A program made the translations under genes and the position numbers. Below are positions 1 through 7,490 of a DNA stretch of 64,000 nt, one piece after another. Below the pieces are notes generated by a model. The model was given only the letters and a program-made list of their open reading frames with translations, searched no databases and was not told where the DNA came from. The stretch is from Prostheceraeus crozeri (taxonomy: Eukaryota > Platyhelminthes > Polycladida > Euryleptidae), in assembly GCA_907163375.1 (NCBI GenBank), contig CAJQUW010015636.1, positions 124,001 through 188,000 of the forward strand, in the 5' to 3' direction. The first letter of the stretch is position 1, and each line of letters opens with the position of its first letter.

Positions 1-930
1 AACCAATTTAACCGAAGTAATAATGCGAGGCATCAACACTCTTGTTTCATGTAAGAAACCACCAAAAGGCTCTACACACTTTCTGTATAAAGATACGGCC
101 CATTCTGTATCAAATTGATTTGACCTTTCACATGGCAAATGTTGCATATCAGATTTTCCATGAACAGCTGCAGAACGATGTCGTAAGAACTGATGAAAAT
201 CTTTTGAACAAACTAATACTAGATCATCATCATTTAATTTGCTTATTGCAATATGTTTAGATGATTTAATATAAGTCAATGTTGCCACTTGTTTGTCATC
301 AACTCGAAGGAGATAATTAAATTTCTTCAATAATGTTTCAGGAGTCATGTTTGTCTTTCTTGGCTTAATCACAATCTTCTTCACCAACGTCTTCTCATTT
401 CTTGGAATAAGATCTACATAATAAGCTTCCTCTCGATATATTAACTGTTTATGACCACTTATGTGGTAATTAACGTTAAAATTATCATAGCTTGTTAAGG
501 CGCTAGCGAGGTAGCCTAAATCATTTCTTAAACTTGGACTTAAACCAACAATCCAATCTTTCTCAACTACATGATGTACATAATTATAATCATCATTGTG
601 CGGAGTAAATTGGACAATATGTTTACACGCTTTATTCAAGAAATCATATATAAACTTTTTACATGATAAGAGATCTTTCTTTGGCCACTGTGGAATGTAT
701 ACTCGGCACCCCTTTTCACATTGATAAGCAGCTGTACGCCTCATATTAATAGTCATCACCTCATGATCAAAAGTATAGACACAGTTGCTATAAACAAGTT
801 GAGTGACACCCACTTCCCAATTCCCATTTAGCTGTTGTGCATGATCAATGGGAGTAGAAAAGAGTGCGGCTCGATTGCTAGTAAATCTCTTTGTAGCCGC
901 ATTGCTAAGCAAAATATGATAAAACGACAT
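1..930 (-). CDS. Polinton structural-type protein, open at window edge
   Basis: An open frame of about 310 codons starts at position 930 on the minus strand and runs off the left edge. Its N-terminus has the pattern MSF..L.SNAA....TSNRAA followed by LNGNWEVGVTQLVY. This opening, with a short beta-rich segment and a W-E-V core, is recurrent in uncharacterised Polinton proteins. It may be a minor capsid or fibre-like protein, but I cannot assign a fold with confidence. Its start lies only about 35 bp from the first plus-strand gene, so the two are divergently arranged. A TATGCAAAG motif lies 15 bp upstream of its start codon. Family membership is inferred from context and the N-terminal pattern. 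Confidence 0.7.
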   Translation of the reverse strand, partial: MSFYHILLSNAATKRFTSNRAALFSTPIDHAQQLNGNWEVGVTQLVYSNCVYTFDHEVMTINMRRTAAYQCEKGCRVYIPQWPKKDLLSCKKFIYDFLNKACKHIVQFTPHNDDYNYVHHVVEKDWIVGLSPSLRNDLGYLASALTSYDNFNVNYHISGHKQLIYREEAYYVDLIPRNEKTLVKKIVIKPRKTNMTPETLLKKFNYLLRVDDKQVATLTYIKSSKHIAISKLNDDDLVLVCSKDFHQFLRHRSAAVHGKSDMQHLPCERSNQFDTEWAVSLYRKCVEPFGGFLHETRVLMPRIITSVKLV

Positions 931-945
931 TTTTATATTGCTAAT

Positions 946-960
946 CTGCAACTTTGCATA
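946..960 (-). promoter_or_regulatory. ATGCAAA motif upstream of the gene at 930
   Basis: TATGCAAAGTTGCAG on the minus strand ends 15 bp before the ATG at 930. It is one of five or six similar sites ahead of genes in this Polinton. It may be a promoter element, since it resembles an octamer (POU) site. Confidence 0.4.
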
Positions 961-965
961 ACATC

Positions 966-1322
966 ATGAAGACTTGGATTTTGGACTCTCTACAATATAT
1001 CAGAGTTGATCGTGATGGAAACGTACATTTCAAAAATTCTCATGGTCATACATCAAGAGGAATTACATTAACATGGCGACAATTTGTCAACCTCAATGAT
1101 ATCATGAGGGATTTGGAATATTTTGAAACATTAAGATTCATCTCCTTGGGTGATCAAGTTTGGCTTCAACATTACAGAAATGAAATTCAAATCTACCATT
1201 CTCATTCCGCAAACTGTTTCTCATTTCGCAAATACAATTGGGAGAAGTATAGAAGATACATACATCGCTCCATCATGACATTTATTCGTCGTGAGTTCAT
1301 CGCCCTACTATGCAAATCTTAA
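966..1322 (+). CDS. Small Polinton protein, possible PC4-like repeat protein (copy 1)
   Basis: This 118-residue protein starts at the ATG at 966, chosen over 954 because the paralogue downstream aligns from there (W-LDSLQ near both N-termini). It has two halves of similar pattern: several short beta-like strands followed by a helix with an aromatic core (GITLTWRQFVNL and FSFRKYNWEKYRRYI). That strand-strand-helix order, with an R/K-GI-L-W-L type junction, recalls the PC4/p15 single-strand DNA-binding fold, in which GISL..EQW..L closes the sheet. The assignment is a fold-level guess. It is followed after 22 bp by a diverged paralogue and then by a TBP-like gene, which makes a transcription role plausible. 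Confidence 0.7.
   Translation: MKTWILDSLQYIRVDRDGNVHFKNSHGHTSRGITLTWRQFVNLNDIMRDLEYFETLRFISLGDQVWLQHYRNEIQIYHSHSANCFSFRKYNWEKYRRYIHRSIMTFIRREFIALLCKS
1309..1320 (+). promoter_or_regulatory. ATGCAAA motif upstream of the gene at 1345
   Basis: TATGCAAATCTT overlaps the last codons of the preceding gene and lies 24 bp before the next ATG. It is the only plus-strand member of the motif set. Confidence 0.35.
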
Positions 1323-1344
1323 TCAGATATGATTACCACGCACC

Positions 1345-1995
1345 ATGAGTTGGAAATTAGATTCCCTACAACGTATTGAAACGGATCATGATCGAAACGT
1401 CTATTTCAAAGATTCAACTGGAAATGTGAGAAGAGAGTTTGTTTTATCTTATCGTCATTTTCAATCTCTACATCATATCATGAAGGACTTGAAATACTTC
1501 TATATGAAAAGACATTCACGTATTGGAAATCGCATCTGGCTGCGCGTCAACAATCGGCGAATTCAACTCTATCATTCCCAACTTCATACTAACTTCACAT
1601 TTCATCAAGGTAGTTGGGAAAAGTATAAAAGGAAGGTACATCGCTCAATTTACTCATTCTTTCATCATGAAGCGCCATCGCTACACCATCGTCAACATTC
1701 TCCGTCGCTTCAGACTCTACACCAAAATCGATCTCACAACATTACGCCAACAGCTTCCAAACAGCAAGTATTACCCGGGCCGTCCTCAAATGTTAGTGGT
1801 GAAGATGAACAATTCACGGAATCTTCAACTCTTCCCAAATGGGACTGTACAGATTCTCGGCGCCCTTTCTCATTCATCGGCGCAGTCAATGCGCTTAGAG
1901 CTACAGAGACTACTACGTCGGATATGGAAGAGGGAGAGGTGTGTGATGTCGAATCTGACTGTGGACAATATGGTGATCTCTACTCAATTGAGTGA
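1345..1995 (+). CDS. Small Polinton protein, possible PC4-like repeat protein (copy 2)
   Basis: The first about 108 residues are clearly paralogous to the preceding gene: the same LDSLQ.I opening, the same FVLSYRHFQSLHHIMKDL helix and the same RIGNRIWLR / NFTFHQGSWEKYKRKVHRSI second half. After residue 108 it has a low-complexity His/Ser/Gln-rich and then acidic tail, and the last 329 bases overlap the TBP-like gene in another frame. A TATGCAAATC motif lies about 24 bp before its ATG and overlaps the end of copy 1. A PC4-like fold is inferred from strand and helix order only. The duplication itself is seen directly. Confidence 0.7.
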   Translation: MSWKLDSLQRIETDHDRNVYFKDSTGNVRREFVLSYRHFQSLHHIMKDLKYFYMKRHSRIGNRIWLRVNNRRIQLYHSQLHTNFTFHQGSWEKYKRKVHRSIYSFFHHEAPSLHHRQHSPSLQTLHQNRSHNITPTASKQQVLPGPSSNVSGEDEQFTESSTLPKWDCTDSRRPFSFIGAVNALRATETTTSDMEEGEVCDVESDCGQYGDLYSIE

Positions 1996-2212
1996 CAGTC
2001 TATCATTTTTGAAGATTCGTACCAGCAGTTACAGTTTGTGTTATGAACCCGAACTTTTTCCTGCAGCTCTCATTAGTTGTTGGTTGCCTGTGCATGTGGC
2101 AATCTTTCATAATAGTAAAGTGATCATTACTGGACTAAAATCTCATGAACAAGCAAATATGATCCTAGACTATCTCATTGAGTATGTACGTACCCAGCGG
2201 ATTGTAAAATAA
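1667..2212 (+). CDS. TATA-binding-protein-like protein of the Polinton
   Basis: The 181-residue product is the length of a TBP core and shows both TBP half-repeats. The first half (residues 6-90) has TIVN near the start, KIDLTTLRQQLPNSKYYPGR matching the KLDLKTIA...YNPKR stretch, and FPNGTVQILGA matching FSSGKMVCTGA. The second half (97-178) has LTVDNMVIS, the hallmark YEPELFP at 126-132, and FHNSKVIITGLKSHEQA matching the second FxSGKVVLTGAK strand. TBP bends the TATA box and nucleates the pre-initiation complex, so a role in transcribing the element's own genes is inferred. The internal ATG at 1667 is preferred to 1523 because homology begins there. It overlaps the preceding frame by 329 bases. 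Confidence 0.88.
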   Translation: MKRHRYTIVNILRRFRLYTKIDLTTLRQQLPNSKYYPGRPQMLVVKMNNSRNLQLFPNGTVQILGALSHSSAQSMRLELQRLLRRIWKRERCVMSNLTVDNMVISTQLSDSLSFLKIRTSSYSLCYEPELFPAALISCWLPVHVAIFHNSKVIITGLKSHEQANMILDYLIEYVRTQRIVK

Positions 2213-2238
2213 AAAACAATTTTTCCAACATGAAGTTT

Positions 2239-2700
2239 TTATTTCAAATCATGATAGAACTTACAAATCATTTTTTCATTAGAGGATGGATTACATGAAA
2301 AGTTTTGAATAACAGATGCAAATCGAGATACATGTAAACGTTTTAAGATGAAGTACAGTACAAAAGCACCACACGTTGATGAAAGTGGATGTTGTAGTAT
2401 GCGTTCATTTCGCTGATATTGACGCGTATGTTTTCTCAACCACTGCTGTGTTGGTATATTTGGAGGTTGAGCAAGAGAGTCAAATAGTTCACCACGTCGG
2501 TCTTCTCCAATAAAGATCGCTTTCCAATGCTCACCGCCTAAATTCTGTGAATGAGTGTTTAGCACAATAAAGATGGGATAGTGATTTACTGCAGGTGGTA
2601 AGGTATCGAGTGAATAGACATTATCGAAAGCTTTCAACGTCGCTTCGTCTGCATTACGCTGCACTTTAGTCTTAATATCGTCAGCAGTCAACCAACTCAT
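2239..2700 (-). CDS. Adenovirus-type cysteine protease of the Polinton
   Basis: This 153-residue protein matches the adenain/Ulp1 (C5/C48) layout. The visible motifs are GEHWKAIFI (His58), ELFDSL (Asp74), a Gln at 103 and the nucleophile Cys110 in SSTCGAFVLYF, in the canonical H-D-Q-C order. In Polintons and adenoviruses this protease matures capsid and core proteins. Its ATG overlaps the stop of the capsid gene by one base, so the two are probably translated from one message. The gene ends 27 bp from the end of the convergent TBP-like gene. Confidence 0.92.
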   Translation of the reverse strand: MSWLTADDIKTKVQRNADEATLKAFDNVYSLDTLPPAVNHYPIFIVLNTHSQNLGGEHWKAIFIGEDRRGELFDSLAQPPNIPTQQWLRKHTRQYQRNERILQHPLSSTCGAFVLYFILKRLHVSRFASVIQNFSCNPSSNEKMICKFYHDLK

Positions 2701-3977
2701 TAACGATTATACTGAAGAATCACGTCACGATACTTTGTAATTTCAATATTTGAATCGAAGACTGCATAAATTAATACATTGATCGTCTCAGGTAGTGTTC
2801 TTTTGAACGTCAAATCCAAACGAATATTATGAGGCACGTTCGCTTGACGATAGGGTGCACTAATATCGCTGTCAGCAGTCAAATCAAATGCATAAATAGT
2901 ATATCCACTCTTAAACTCTTTCATAGTCAGTCCGTTGGTATCATCCGTATTGTAAAAGCCAAAGACATCCATAAAATCAACATAACTGCGCATAAATTGA
3001 TCCGAAGCAAAATCTGGTTTGTAGGGTGGACCAGGATGACTCACACCATTAACACGTAAAGCAATTTCACTTAACTGATTGTGTTTAAAATTGAAAGGAT
3101 TCTTCTTTATATTACCATTAAATGCATCATTTTCAACCATTGCCACCATGAGGAGCTTCGGTGCTTCCGATGGAAAGAGGCCATCTTTCATGAAACTCTT
3201 TTGATCTTTCGGAATTGTAAAGGTGAGAAGCTTTGTATGCTGAACGGGGTAAATGGCATTTTGGCGGTTAAGACCTTCAGCATGCCCTCTAATGACACTT
3301 GGATTCGGTACTACTCGACGAATGTAAAGTGCAATATCTTCCACATGAATTCTAAAATTGTCAACTTTAGCAAATGCATTCAGCGCAAATTCAGGCTTAT
3401 TCAATGTCAGCTTGAGTCGCATGCTGGTATTACAGAGTAAAAACTTTGACTGTCTAAAGAAGTCTAAATTCAGAGGACCATATAGCTGACATACTCTACT
3501 ATCTTTAATCATAGCAGATCGCTTTACAAAGCCACTATTTGTTTCAACATCAAATTTTCCTGCTTCATCTCTGTACCATCCCATGGCTTCCATATGACTT
3601 TTTTGTGCTGCTGGATGAAACTGTGATACATGATTGAAATATGATTTATAGGGATAATCGCTTTGACCACCTTCCACCTGCTGCTCTCCAATCGTTAGAG
3701 AAACATCGCGAAGTAATGTAGTCAATGGTAAATTGTTCAGTCCAACTTTATGTGCATCGTCAATAGCAGTTCCATCTGCTTGCTGAATTCTAAACCTCAA
3801 ATCAAGCATCGCATAACTCAAATCTATGTAGTCATCACTACCACCAGGAATAACAAATTCAATGGGGCCAGCATTCTCAGCTGTTCGAGGATGATAATCT
3901 ACAATACTTGAACTAAGAATATCTGTCTGTATGGCTTGTTGATCGAACAAACAAAAACCGGAAGTTTTACACTCCAT
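2700..3977 (-). CDS. Polinton major capsid protein (double jelly-roll type)
   Basis: The 425-residue product has the pattern typical of Polinton capsid proteins, also seen in nematode and cnidarian proteins annotated like C. elegans F54H12.2. It opens with an FVIPGGSDDYIDLSYAMLDL strand, then LTTLLRDVSLTIGEQQVEG, the YPYKSYFNHVSQFH block, and W.RDEAG. It is beta-rich throughout, with no signal peptide or membrane segment. It sits 3 bp after the small basic gene and overlaps the protease by one base. Assignment to the double jelly-roll fold rests on the known family; I cannot run a structural comparison. Confidence 0.85.
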   Translation of the reverse strand: MECKTSGFCLFDQQAIQTDILSSSIVDYHPRTAENAGPIEFVIPGGSDDYIDLSYAMLDLRFRIQQADGTAIDDAHKVGLNNLPLTTLLRDVSLTIGEQQVEGGQSDYPYKSYFNHVSQFHPAAQKSHMEAMGWYRDEAGKFDVETNSGFVKRSAMIKDSRVCQLYGPLNLDFFRQSKFLLCNTSMRLKLTLNKPEFALNAFAKVDNFRIHVEDIALYIRRVVPNPSVIRGHAEGLNRQNAIYPVQHTKLLTFTIPKDQKSFMKDGLFPSEAPKLLMVAMVENDAFNGNIKKNPFNFKHNQLSEIALRVNGVSHPGPPYKPDFASDQFMRSYVDFMDVFGFYNTDDTNGLTMKEFKSGYTIYAFDLTADSDISAPYRQANVPHNIRLDLTFKRTLPETINVLIYAVFDSNIEITKYRDVILQYNR

Positions 3978-3979
3978 GA

Positions 3980-4435
3980 TTAGAAGTTATAGCAGCGTCG
4001 TCGTTTAGCGCCTGATGAATGATTAGAGCCTCTGCGACGTTTGCGTGAATGCCTTTTGACTGAAGATCGCACCTTACCAGCTCCGCGATGTTTCCTCCTT
4101 CCTTTTCTCATTCGTTTAGGTGATTTCTTTCCTTGAGTAACACCAGCAATGGTCTGCTTCAATGTTTTTAAACCGCGTTCCTTCCCACGATTCAACAAAC
4201 TGCTCTTAAAACTTCTACCTCTGGAAAGATCACTAGCAACATCACCAGCAAAGCCAACGGCATTACTTAAAACATTTCGTTTTAAAGATCTACCGACATT
4301 GGATATGAGAGGTGCTACAACAGATTTCAGTGCGCCAAGTATGCTACCTCCACGTTGGCGGCGAGCACCGATGTAAATTTGTCCTCCACCACTTACGTAG
4401 GAGGGTCGTGAATAAAATGAGGCAGTTGGATTCAT
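3980..4435 (-). CDS. Small basic Polinton virion-type protein with Gly-Gly segment
   Basis: This 151-residue protein has a glycine-rich N-terminus, a hydrophobic and probably amphipathic stretch (GGSILGALKSVVAPLISNVG) and a strongly Lys/Arg-rich C-terminal half ending in RRRCYNF. The combination resembles adenovirus core or membrane-active proteins (pX, pVI) that the protease matures, and small basic proteins of this kind are usual in Polintons. It lies directly upstream of the capsid gene. A CATGCAAAG motif sits 25 bp upstream of its start. Role as a core or membrane-active protein is inferred from composition and position. Confidence 0.75.
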   Translation of the reverse strand: MNPTASFYSRPSYVSGGGQIYIGARRQRGGSILGALKSVVAPLISNVGRSLKRNVLSNAVGFAGDVASDLSRGRSFKSSLLNRGKERGLKTLKQTIAGVTQGKKSPKRMRKGRRKHRGAGKVRSSVKRHSRKRRRGSNHSSGAKRRRCYNF

Positions 4436-4460
4436 AGCTCAAACCCTAAACATTGTTAGT

Positions 4461-4474
4461 TACAACTTTGCATG
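4461..4474 (-). promoter_or_regulatory. ATGCAAA motif upstream of the gene at 4435
   Basis: CATGCAAAGTTGTA on the minus strand lies 25 bp before the ATG of the small basic gene that heads the capsid-protease block. Its core and the following GTTG match the site at 946-960. Confidence 0.4.
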
Positions 4475-4476
4475 AA

Positions 4477-5697
4477 TCACTGTCGATCACTTAGATGAAA
4501 GATGTCGGCACGACGCATCCAAGAGTTCATACTTGAAGGATAACCAGTCCATTTAACAAGACACCATTCTTCACCTTGCCGTTTTTTACATCGAATGATT
4601 TTCTCTACCAAATATGTTTCACTTTCAGTGACTACCTCAATCTCATCGCGGTAAAAGCTACCCTCAATTTCTTCATTATCGTAATCTTTCAACTTGTAGG
4701 TGGTCGGAGAGTCTTTTTGATTAATCCTTGATACTGTAAATACCTCCTCTGTCCAATTCGGGAGGTACCCTTTAGCAAAAACACTTTTCACTTTTGAGAT
4801 ACGAACTTTATCGCCAATTTTCACATCACTTTTCACATGAGTGCGTTTACGTTGGAATGATTCGCGCACTTTATCTACATTGTCAGCATTTACATCTACT
4901 GGTCTGAGTCCAATAGAACGATGGATAGAGTGATTGTAGGCATGGAGTGTATCTTGTAGAACCTTTGTCCAATTTTGTGTCAAGTTGGCAGTAAAATGTC
5001 GCCACAAGCGATTTTTTAATGTGCGATTAAAACGTTCAACGAGTGCAGCTTTATAAGCGCTCTTTACACTAAACAACTCAATGTCATGCCTCTCAAATAA
5101 TCTTGTCACATGCTGATTTTCAAACTCTTTTCCTTGATCACTCTGAATTCTTTTTGGAATGCGACCTTCTCGAAAAATTGTTTGGAATGCTTTTGCTACT
5201 CCTTTCCCTTCTTTAGTTTTTAAAGGTTGAGCCCACGCATAACGCGAGAAAATATCAATGACGGTTAAAATAAAATTATTGCCCGAGTTATGTTTTGAAA
5301 TGGAGGCAACATCGCACAAATCTGCTTGCCACTGTTCATCGATGTCATGAACAATATAATGGCGGGTGCGGTACTTCTTTTTCGCTTGTTTGTGGAGTGT
5401 ATAGGTAGCCTGACCCTTTAACCATCGTTTCACTTGTGATTGTGGAAGACCACTCGCTTTTGATAATTTCTTGATAGATGCAAATCCTGCCGGATGTTTT
5501 ACATCATAATAGATTGACTTCAAACGTTCAGTCGATGACGACTGACTCTTTTTCCTCCTTCTCATCTTTTTGTTTTCTTGCCTTTCTACATTTACAACAA
5601 CTGCAGCATTTAGCTTTAGCGGTTTTGCGATCGTGTTCACATTGCTTAGGGGTTTCATTATGAGAGCTGGCGCAGCAAGTGCAAGTGACAACGACAT
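4477..5697 (-). CDS. Polinton integrase (DDE, retroviral type) with chromodomain
   Basis: The product has a helix-turn-helix-like segment (about residues 75-93), a DDE catalytic core with D126 (QADLCDV), D187 (QSDQGKEF) and E221 (AALVERFNRTLK), and a C-terminal chromodomain around 363-403 (YLVEKI...WCLVKWTGYPSSMNSW). This is the c-integrase architecture of Polintons, which joins the element ends to chromosomal DNA. The true start may be downstream, for instance near codon 45, since the first about 40 residues overlap a small Cys-rich frame. The assignment is secure from the core motifs and the chromodomain. Confidence 0.93.
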   Translation of the reverse strand: MSLSLALAAPALIMKPLSNVNTIAKPLKLNAAVVVNVERQENKKMRRRKKSQSSSTERLKSIYYDVKHPAGFASIKKLSKASGLPQSQVKRWLKGQATYTLHKQAKKKYRTRHYIVHDIDEQWQADLCDVASISKHNSGNNFILTVIDIFSRYAWAQPLKTKEGKGVAKAFQTIFREGRIPKRIQSDQGKEFENQHVTRLFERHDIELFSVKSAYKAALVERFNRTLKNRLWRHFTANLTQNWTKVLQDTLHAYNHSIHRSIGLRPVDVNADNVDKVRESFQRKRTHVKSDVKIGDKVRISKVKSVFAKGYLPNWTEEVFTVSRINQKDSPTTYKLKDYDNEEIEGSFYRDEIEVVTESETYLVEKIIRCKKRQGEEWCLVKWTGYPSSMNSWMRRADIFHLSDRQ

Positions 5698-5743
5698 TCA
5701 CCTCTGGCGGCTCATTACATGGCAAGCAACACATCTGCTTCAT
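5528..5743 (-). CDS. Small cysteine-rich Polinton protein
   Basis: A 71-residue frame starts right after the stop of the upstream gene, with almost no gap, and overlaps the 5' part of the integrase in another frame. It contains many cysteines in CC..C, CTCC and CCSCCKC clusters, suggesting zinc binding, followed by a charged K/E-rich tail. The tight junction with the previous gene argues that it is real. I do not recognise a family. It could alternatively be a shadow frame of the integrase N-terminus. Confidence 0.45.
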   Translation of the reverse strand: MKQMCCLPCNEPPEVNVVVTCTCCASSHNETPKQCEHDRKTAKAKCCSCCKCRKARKQKDEKEEKESVVID

Positions 5744-5744
5744 A

Positions 5745-6437
5745 TTAATAATCTGAGAACATGTATTTCCTGGGAGGAACTGTTTTACGTTTTCCTTTTA
5801 CCAGTTTTAGTGGCGATGTAGATCTACGTCGAGTTCTTCCTCTTGTTTGCTTAGTGAGTGTGGGAGGGGATGTAGCAGGTGACGTCTTAAACCAATTTGT
5901 TGGCATTTTCATCGTCTGAAGCATTGGAGTAGTAGCCACTGTTGAATCAAGTTCTTTCAATGTCTCATTATTCAAAGCAAATTTTGGCACATTATGCTTT
6001 TTCAATAGTTTAAGAAAGTATGACCAACCAGGTGGAACATAGCCCTGACGGCGCTTTCTACGTGTCGCATACTGAATCAAGTCTTCATAACGTGAAGCAT
6101 CAATCACTTTATTTTCATCTGTAATGATTTCTCCTCTATCATTTACATTGAGATGGGGCTCAATACTATTGAAAAGAGATATGGCATGTGCGCGAGATGC
6201 TAAAGGTGTAGCAGTCGATACAGAGTCACGCATCTTATTCTTCAAGTTTTTCAATTGCTCAACAGTTTCCGATTGTAATAATACAGCACGATGTGGATCT
6301 TTGATGTGAACATTTTGCTGATAATCTATTTCTTTCCTATACATTTGATTTGCAAGAGGTTGCTTTACTTGCTGCATGGCAGTCAATTGTACATATTCAT
6401 CCTGAGGAATAACAATCATGCGAGAATAAGAACTCAT
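5745..6437 (-). CDS. Conserved Polinton protein of unknown function
   Basis: This 230-residue protein begins with MIVIPQDEYVQL, an opening seen in many Polinton proteins located next to the ATPase. It contains a coiled-coil-like stretch (about residues 50-70), a conserved-looking PPGWSYFLKLLKKHNVPKFALNNET segment, and a basic Ser/Thr-Pro-rich C-terminus (about 190-225). The start overlaps the stop of the ATPase gene by 4 bp (ATGA), indicating co-translation. It is probably a virion component by position, but no function is known to me. Confidence 0.8.
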   Translation of the reverse strand: MSSYSRMIVIPQDEYVQLTAMQQVKQPLANQMYRKEIDYQQNVHIKDPHRAVLLQSETVEQLKNLKNKMRDSVSTATPLASRAHAISLFNSIEPHLNVNDRGEIITDENKVIDASRYEDLIQYATRRKRRQGYVPPGWSYFLKLLKKHNVPKFALNNETLKELDSTVATTPMLQTMKMPTNWFKTSPATSPPTLTKQTRGRTRRRSTSPLKLVKGKRKTVPPRKYMFSDY

Positions 6438-7051
6438 AGTTTGTAGATAATCATGGGAGTTTTCAAAATATCACTTCGAAATCTAAATTCTTCCGGACAC
6501 TCTTGCGTAAAGTCAATGAATAAGTAACCGTATGGTTTTTCAGTAGCTGCTTGAAAAATTTCAATTAAGGCTTTTGATCCTCTGGGTGCAACTTGTCGCG
6601 CTAAAATTTCAAATTGACTTTTATCTCGCGGATTCTTGAAAATAGCATAATAGTGTGTATTCAGGTTTCGTGTACGAGCTTCTTTTCCATCAGGAAACAA
6701 ATTTTGTGTAATATAGATGATAAAACACCTTTTATGGTGTGCTGCGCGAGTGAACATATCTGTAACATCTTTTGAATTCTTACTTTCTTTTAATAAATCA
6801 TCCAATACAACAACATCATTAGACTGAAGTTTATCCACTGGAATAATTCCTTCATGTCGAATAAAGTTGCGACTTTGCAATTCCTGAAACAGCGACGGTT
6901 GATAAATACCATAACACCAAATCACTCGATTGATAGGTTCCTTAAACAACTCCCTTCTTTTATCCAATAAATTCAGCGTGAAAACAGTTTTACCTGCATG
7001 AGATGGACCTGATACAGTCAGAACTTTATCACATTGAAGTCTGAAATCCAT
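6434..7051 (-). CDS. FtsK/HerA-type genome-packaging ATPase of the Polinton
   Basis: The protein shows a Walker A motif GPSHAGKT near residue 15 and a Walker B VVVLDDLL near residue 80, with the C-terminal region typical of A32-like packaging ATPases. This enzyme pumps genome DNA into capsids in related viruses. I chose the ATG at 7051 (MDFRLQ) because a TATGCAAATG motif ends 15 bp upstream of it, the same spacing as for the gene starting at 930. An in-frame ATG at 7099 would overlap the neighbouring gene. It overlaps the next gene by 4 bp. Confidence 0.9.
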   Translation of the reverse strand: MDFRLQCDKVLTVSGPSHAGKTVFTLNLLDKRRELFKEPINRVIWCYGIYQPSLFQELQSRNFIRHEGIIPVDKLQSNDVVVLDDLLKESKNSKDVTDMFTRAAHHKRCFIIYITQNLFPDGKEARTRNLNTHYYAIFKNPRDKSQFEILARQVAPRGSKALIEIFQAATEKPYGYLFIDFTQECPEEFRFRSDILKTPMIIYKL

Positions 7052-7066
7052 TTTATTACTTTGAGA

Positions 7067-7081
7067 CTCAACATTTGCATA
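7067..7081 (-). promoter_or_regulatory. ATGCAAA motif upstream of the packaging ATPase
   Basis: TATGCAAATGTTGAG on the minus strand ends 15 bp before the ATG at 7051, the same spacing as at 946-960. This spacing supports 7051 as the start of the ATPase gene. Confidence 0.4.
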
Positions 7082-7082
7082 A

Positions 7083-7439
7083 TTAACGCTTAGAGCCAAA
7101 GATATTTCCCAATAGGTTGCCCACGGCAGGAGCTATCATTGGAAGTATTGCTGAAAGGAAACCACCCTTTTGTGTTAGAGTTTTCCTCTTTCTTTGAAGG
7201 GCGACTTTAGGATTGGAGATGAAACGCAATTTTGTAGCATATCGCTTAAGTAACTTTCGTTGTTTTGGCGCTAATTTCTTCGTCCTCAACTTCCTCACAT
7301 GAGAAATAATTTCACAAATGAATTTATCGTTAGCATGTCGTATAGCATTGTATCGCTGATTTGCTTTCATTCGTCGGAGAGCTTGAATGGCTGAAGAAAA
7401 CTTTTGACTTTTACGTTTCGCCATTTTACGTTTCGCCAT
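7083..7439 (-). CDS. Small basic Polinton protein with C-terminal GG-hydrophobic segment
   Basis: This 118-residue protein is Lys/Arg-rich and ends in QKGGFLSAILPMIAPAVGNL followed by a short tail. Basic body plus a GG-preceded hydrophobic helix is a recurrent Polinton and adintovirus small-protein type, probably a core or membrane-active virion component matured by the protease. It carries a short internal duplication at its N-terminus (MAKRK twice), so the start may be either ATG. A TATGCAAATG motif lies about 34 bp upstream. Function is inferred. Confidence 0.75.
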   Translation of the reverse strand: MAKRKMAKRKSQKFSSAIQALRRMKANQRYNAIRHANDKFICEIISHVRKLRTKKLAPKQRKLLKRYATKLRFISNPKVALQRKRKTLTQKGGFLSAILPMIAPAVGNLLGNIFGSKR

Positions 7440-7473
7440 TTTCCGTGTTAGTCTTTGCTAAAACCTATCTTTA

Positions 7474-7486
7474 CCACATTTGCATA
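7474..7486 (-). promoter_or_regulatory. ATGCAAA motif upstream of the gene at 7439
   Basis: TATGCAAATGTGG on the minus strand lies about 34 bp before the first ATG of the small basic gene. It is a perfect octamer core. Confidence 0.35.
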
Positions 7487-7490
7487 GGTA

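Noticed and set aside
42-260. A 72-codon plus-strand frame at the left edge
   Set aside because: It is the antisense shadow of the long minus-strand Polinton frame that covers 1-930.
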